Source: Parashewanella sp965200795
GTDB taxonomy: Bacteria; Pseudomonadota; Gammaproteobacteria; Enterobacterales; Shewanellaceae
Reading direction: 5' to 3'
Length of the DNA stretch: 64,000 nt
Assembly: GCA_965200795.1 (NCBI GenBank)
Contig: CBDAVB010000035.1
Coordinates: 186,001-250,000, forward strand
In this document: one piece after another, positions 62,755 through 64,000 of the stretch
How positions within the stretch are numbered: the stretch's first letter is position 1
Layout: each line of letters starts with the position of its first letter
Translations under genes and position numbers: made by a program
The notes under the pieces: model-generated
What the model saw: the letters and a program-made list of their open reading frames with translations, nothing else
What the model was told of the DNA's origin: nothing
Database searches by the model: none

Positions 62755-63585
62755 ATGGTGAGTGCTGTGTCGCAACCGCAGGCATTGCTTGAGGATGTTA
62801 TTGCCGTTGCCGTGAAAGCGGGTGAGGCCATCAAAGCCATATACACATCCGGTGATTTTGAGAAACAAGTGAAGCGTGATGAGACGCCGGTGACATCGGC
62901 CGATCTTGCCGCTCACGACATCATCTGTCAAAACCTGGCGGATCTCACTCCGGGGTTTCCGATCTTATCTGAAGAGGAGGCCGATATTCCGTTATCTGAG
63001 CGAAAAGCATGGCGGCGATACTGGCTGGTGGATCCGCTGGACGGTACCGGTGAGTTTATCGCCGGCAGCGGCGATTTCTCGGTATTAATCGCCTTAGTTG
63101 AGAATAACCGGCCTGTGATGGGTATTGTGCATGTGCCGATGACTGACATCAGTTATTTCGCGGTTTCCGGCAGAGGCGCGTTTAAACGTCAGGACGGTAA
63201 CGACATGAGAATTCTCACCGAGCAACAAGAGTGGCACGAGAATCAGCCGCTTAAAGTGGCCGTGAGCCGCCGCCAGGATCCGCGGTCGGTGTTAAAGCTG
63301 TTTGATGACGATCATATCTATGAGCTGATTCGTCTCGGAGGCGCCGCTCTGAAAAGCTGTTTAGTGGCGGAAGGTCAGGCTCATTGTTACGTCCGGGTCG
63401 GGCCGACCGGTGAGTGGGATACGGGAGCGGCGCAAGTGATCATTGAGGAGGCGGGCGGCAAGGTGATGGATATTAATTTAAAACCGCTGACCTATAACGA
63501 ACGTGAGACATTGGAAAATCCCGATTTTATCGTGGTGGGGCAGCCGCAAATAAACTGGAAACAACTGCTTGGTTCAGCCTCTTAA
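62755..63585 (+). CDS. cysQ: 3'(2'),5'-bisphosphate nucleotidase CysQ
   Basis: 276 residues, ATG with AGGAG upstream. Mg-dependent, Li-sensitive phosphatase converting PAP to AMP, which relieves inhibition in sulfate assimilation. Metal-site motifs: ILSEEEADIP (about 73-82), WLVDPLDGTGEFI (about 91-103) and EWDTGAAQVIIEEAGG (about 221-236). Paired with nudE as in E. coli and Shewanella. Confidence 0.97.
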   Translation: MVSAVSQPQALLEDVIAVAVKAGEAIKAIYTSGDFEKQVKRDETPVTSADLAAHDIICQNLADLTPGFPILSEEEADIPLSERKAWRRYWLVDPLDGTGEFIAGSGDFSVLIALVENNRPVMGIVHVPMTDISYFAVSGRGAFKRQDGNDMRILTEQQEWHENQPLKVAVSRRQDPRSVLKLFDDDHIYELIRLGGAALKSCLVAEGQAHCYVRVGPTGEWDTGAAQVIIEEAGGKVMDINLKPLTYNERETLENPDFIVVGQPQINWKQLLGSAS

Positions 63586-63599
63586 TCATATTTCATTTC

Positions 63600-63623
63600 C
63601 GGCTGAGGCGCCGCTGTCAGCCG
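63600..63623 (+). terminator. stem-loop after cysQ
   Basis: CGGCTGA / TCAGCCG with a 10-base loop, 14 bp after the cysQ stop. No strong T-run follows, so termination is only possible. No gene occupies 63586-63723. Confidence 0.35.
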
Positions 63624-63723
63624 CTGCCGTTAAAAATTTCATTAATCCAAGATGATAAACAGACTGTAAATTACCTTTGATTTCGTTATGGTGATTATCT
63701 TACCGGTCTTAGCAGGGAACACT

Positions 63724-64000
63724 ATGATACTTTCACGTCGCTTTCTGCCTTATTTCATTACTCAATGTCTGGGGGTGCTGAATGATAACCTCTATAAAAA
63801 CGTATTGATTCTTTTTGTGACCTATACCCGGATGGGTGAGCCGCCGATGGCAACCAGCCTGTTTCTGAATGTAGCGGCGGGGCTATTCATTCTGCCGTTT
63901 TTTCTGTTTTCAGCGCATGCCGGCGCGATTGCCGATAACTCTGATAAATCCCGGTTAATCAGGCGCCTGAAAATACTGGAAGTGATTATTATGCTGTGCG
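63724..64000 (+). CDS. MFS transporter, 3'-partial (LplT/Aas-type)
   Basis: 92 residues are visible from ATG 63724 to the window end. FITQCLGVLNDNLYKNVL with a following helix (about 10-30), and FSAHAGAIADNSDKSRLIRRLK (about 58-79) are the N-terminal features of the MFS group that flips lysophospholipids (LplT) or is fused to an acyltransferase and acyl-ACP synthetase. Whether a fusion exists cannot be seen. GCAGGGAA precedes the ATG. Confidence 0.85.
   Translation, partial: MILSRRFLPYFITQCLGVLNDNLYKNVLILFVTYTRMGEPPMATSLFLNVAAGLFILPFFLFSAHAGAIADNSDKSRLIRRLKILEVIIMLC

Noticed and set aside
1..64000. CRISPR arrays, rRNA or tRNA genes
   Set aside because: I saw no regularly spaced repeats and no rRNA or complete tRNA cloverleaf; the repeats present are dispersed and inverted types. 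A tRNA scan was not run.

Overview
This window looks like an origin-proximal chromosome segment of a host-associated gammaproteobacterium related to the Alteromonadales (Shewanella-like gene order). The core blocks are tusA / fadBA / pepQ-yigZ-trkH-hemG, glpE, tdh-kbl / waaA / kdkA / heptosyltransferase, ubiC / fliL-like, pckA / hslO-hslR / gspC-N, and nudE-cysQ / MFS. In Shewanella these blocks sit near the replication origin. Three parS-like palindromes (1361, 5304, 5915) agree with an origin-proximal position and a chromosomal ParABS system. The lineage assignment is inferred from recalled synteny, not from a database search.

Layout. 1-5.2 kb: a 5'-truncated unknown gene, parS, two tandem copies of one IS5-like element joined by a shared 4-bp target repeat, and a decayed methyltransferase. 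5.3-9.9 kb: two parS sites around tusA, then a large gene whose protein carries a complete set of eukaryotic USP (ubiquitin-specific protease) boxes. Its presumed 5' end is separated from it by an IS4/IS50-like element. 10.2-21.2 kb: fadBA and the pepQ-yigZ-trkH-hemG row, with two large unknown genes inserted between fadB and pepQ. 21.2-26.5 kb: a third, intact IS5-like copy, a MITE-like repeat, and sctRSTU, the membrane export-gate genes of a non-flagellar type III secretion system (T3SS). 26.5-37.5 kb: glpE, tdh-kbl, a TetR regulator, waaA, kdkA, a heptosyltransferase, a Wzi-type outer-membrane protein, and a CDP-glycerol / glycerophosphotransferase pair next to the remnant of a related gene. 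37.5-46.7 kb: membrane transporters, a GH63-type glucosidase, ubiC, a FliL-like protein, pckA and the hslR-hslO heat-shock pair. 47-58.7 kb: a complete type II secretion operon, gspC to gspN. 58.8-64 kb: repeats, a chemoreceptor, yrfG, nudE, cysQ and the start of an MFS transporter.

The most interesting system is the combination of T3SS export-gate genes, a USP-family deubiquitinase candidate and two large unknown proteins that break conserved core synteny. Together they suggest a bacterium that delivers effectors into eukaryotic cells and interferes with ubiquitin signalling. The three candidate proteins may share a divergent N-terminal module. Delivery by this T3SS is inference. Insertion sequences, MITE-like elements, small dispersed repeats and pseudogenes are abundant, as in recently host-restricted genomes.
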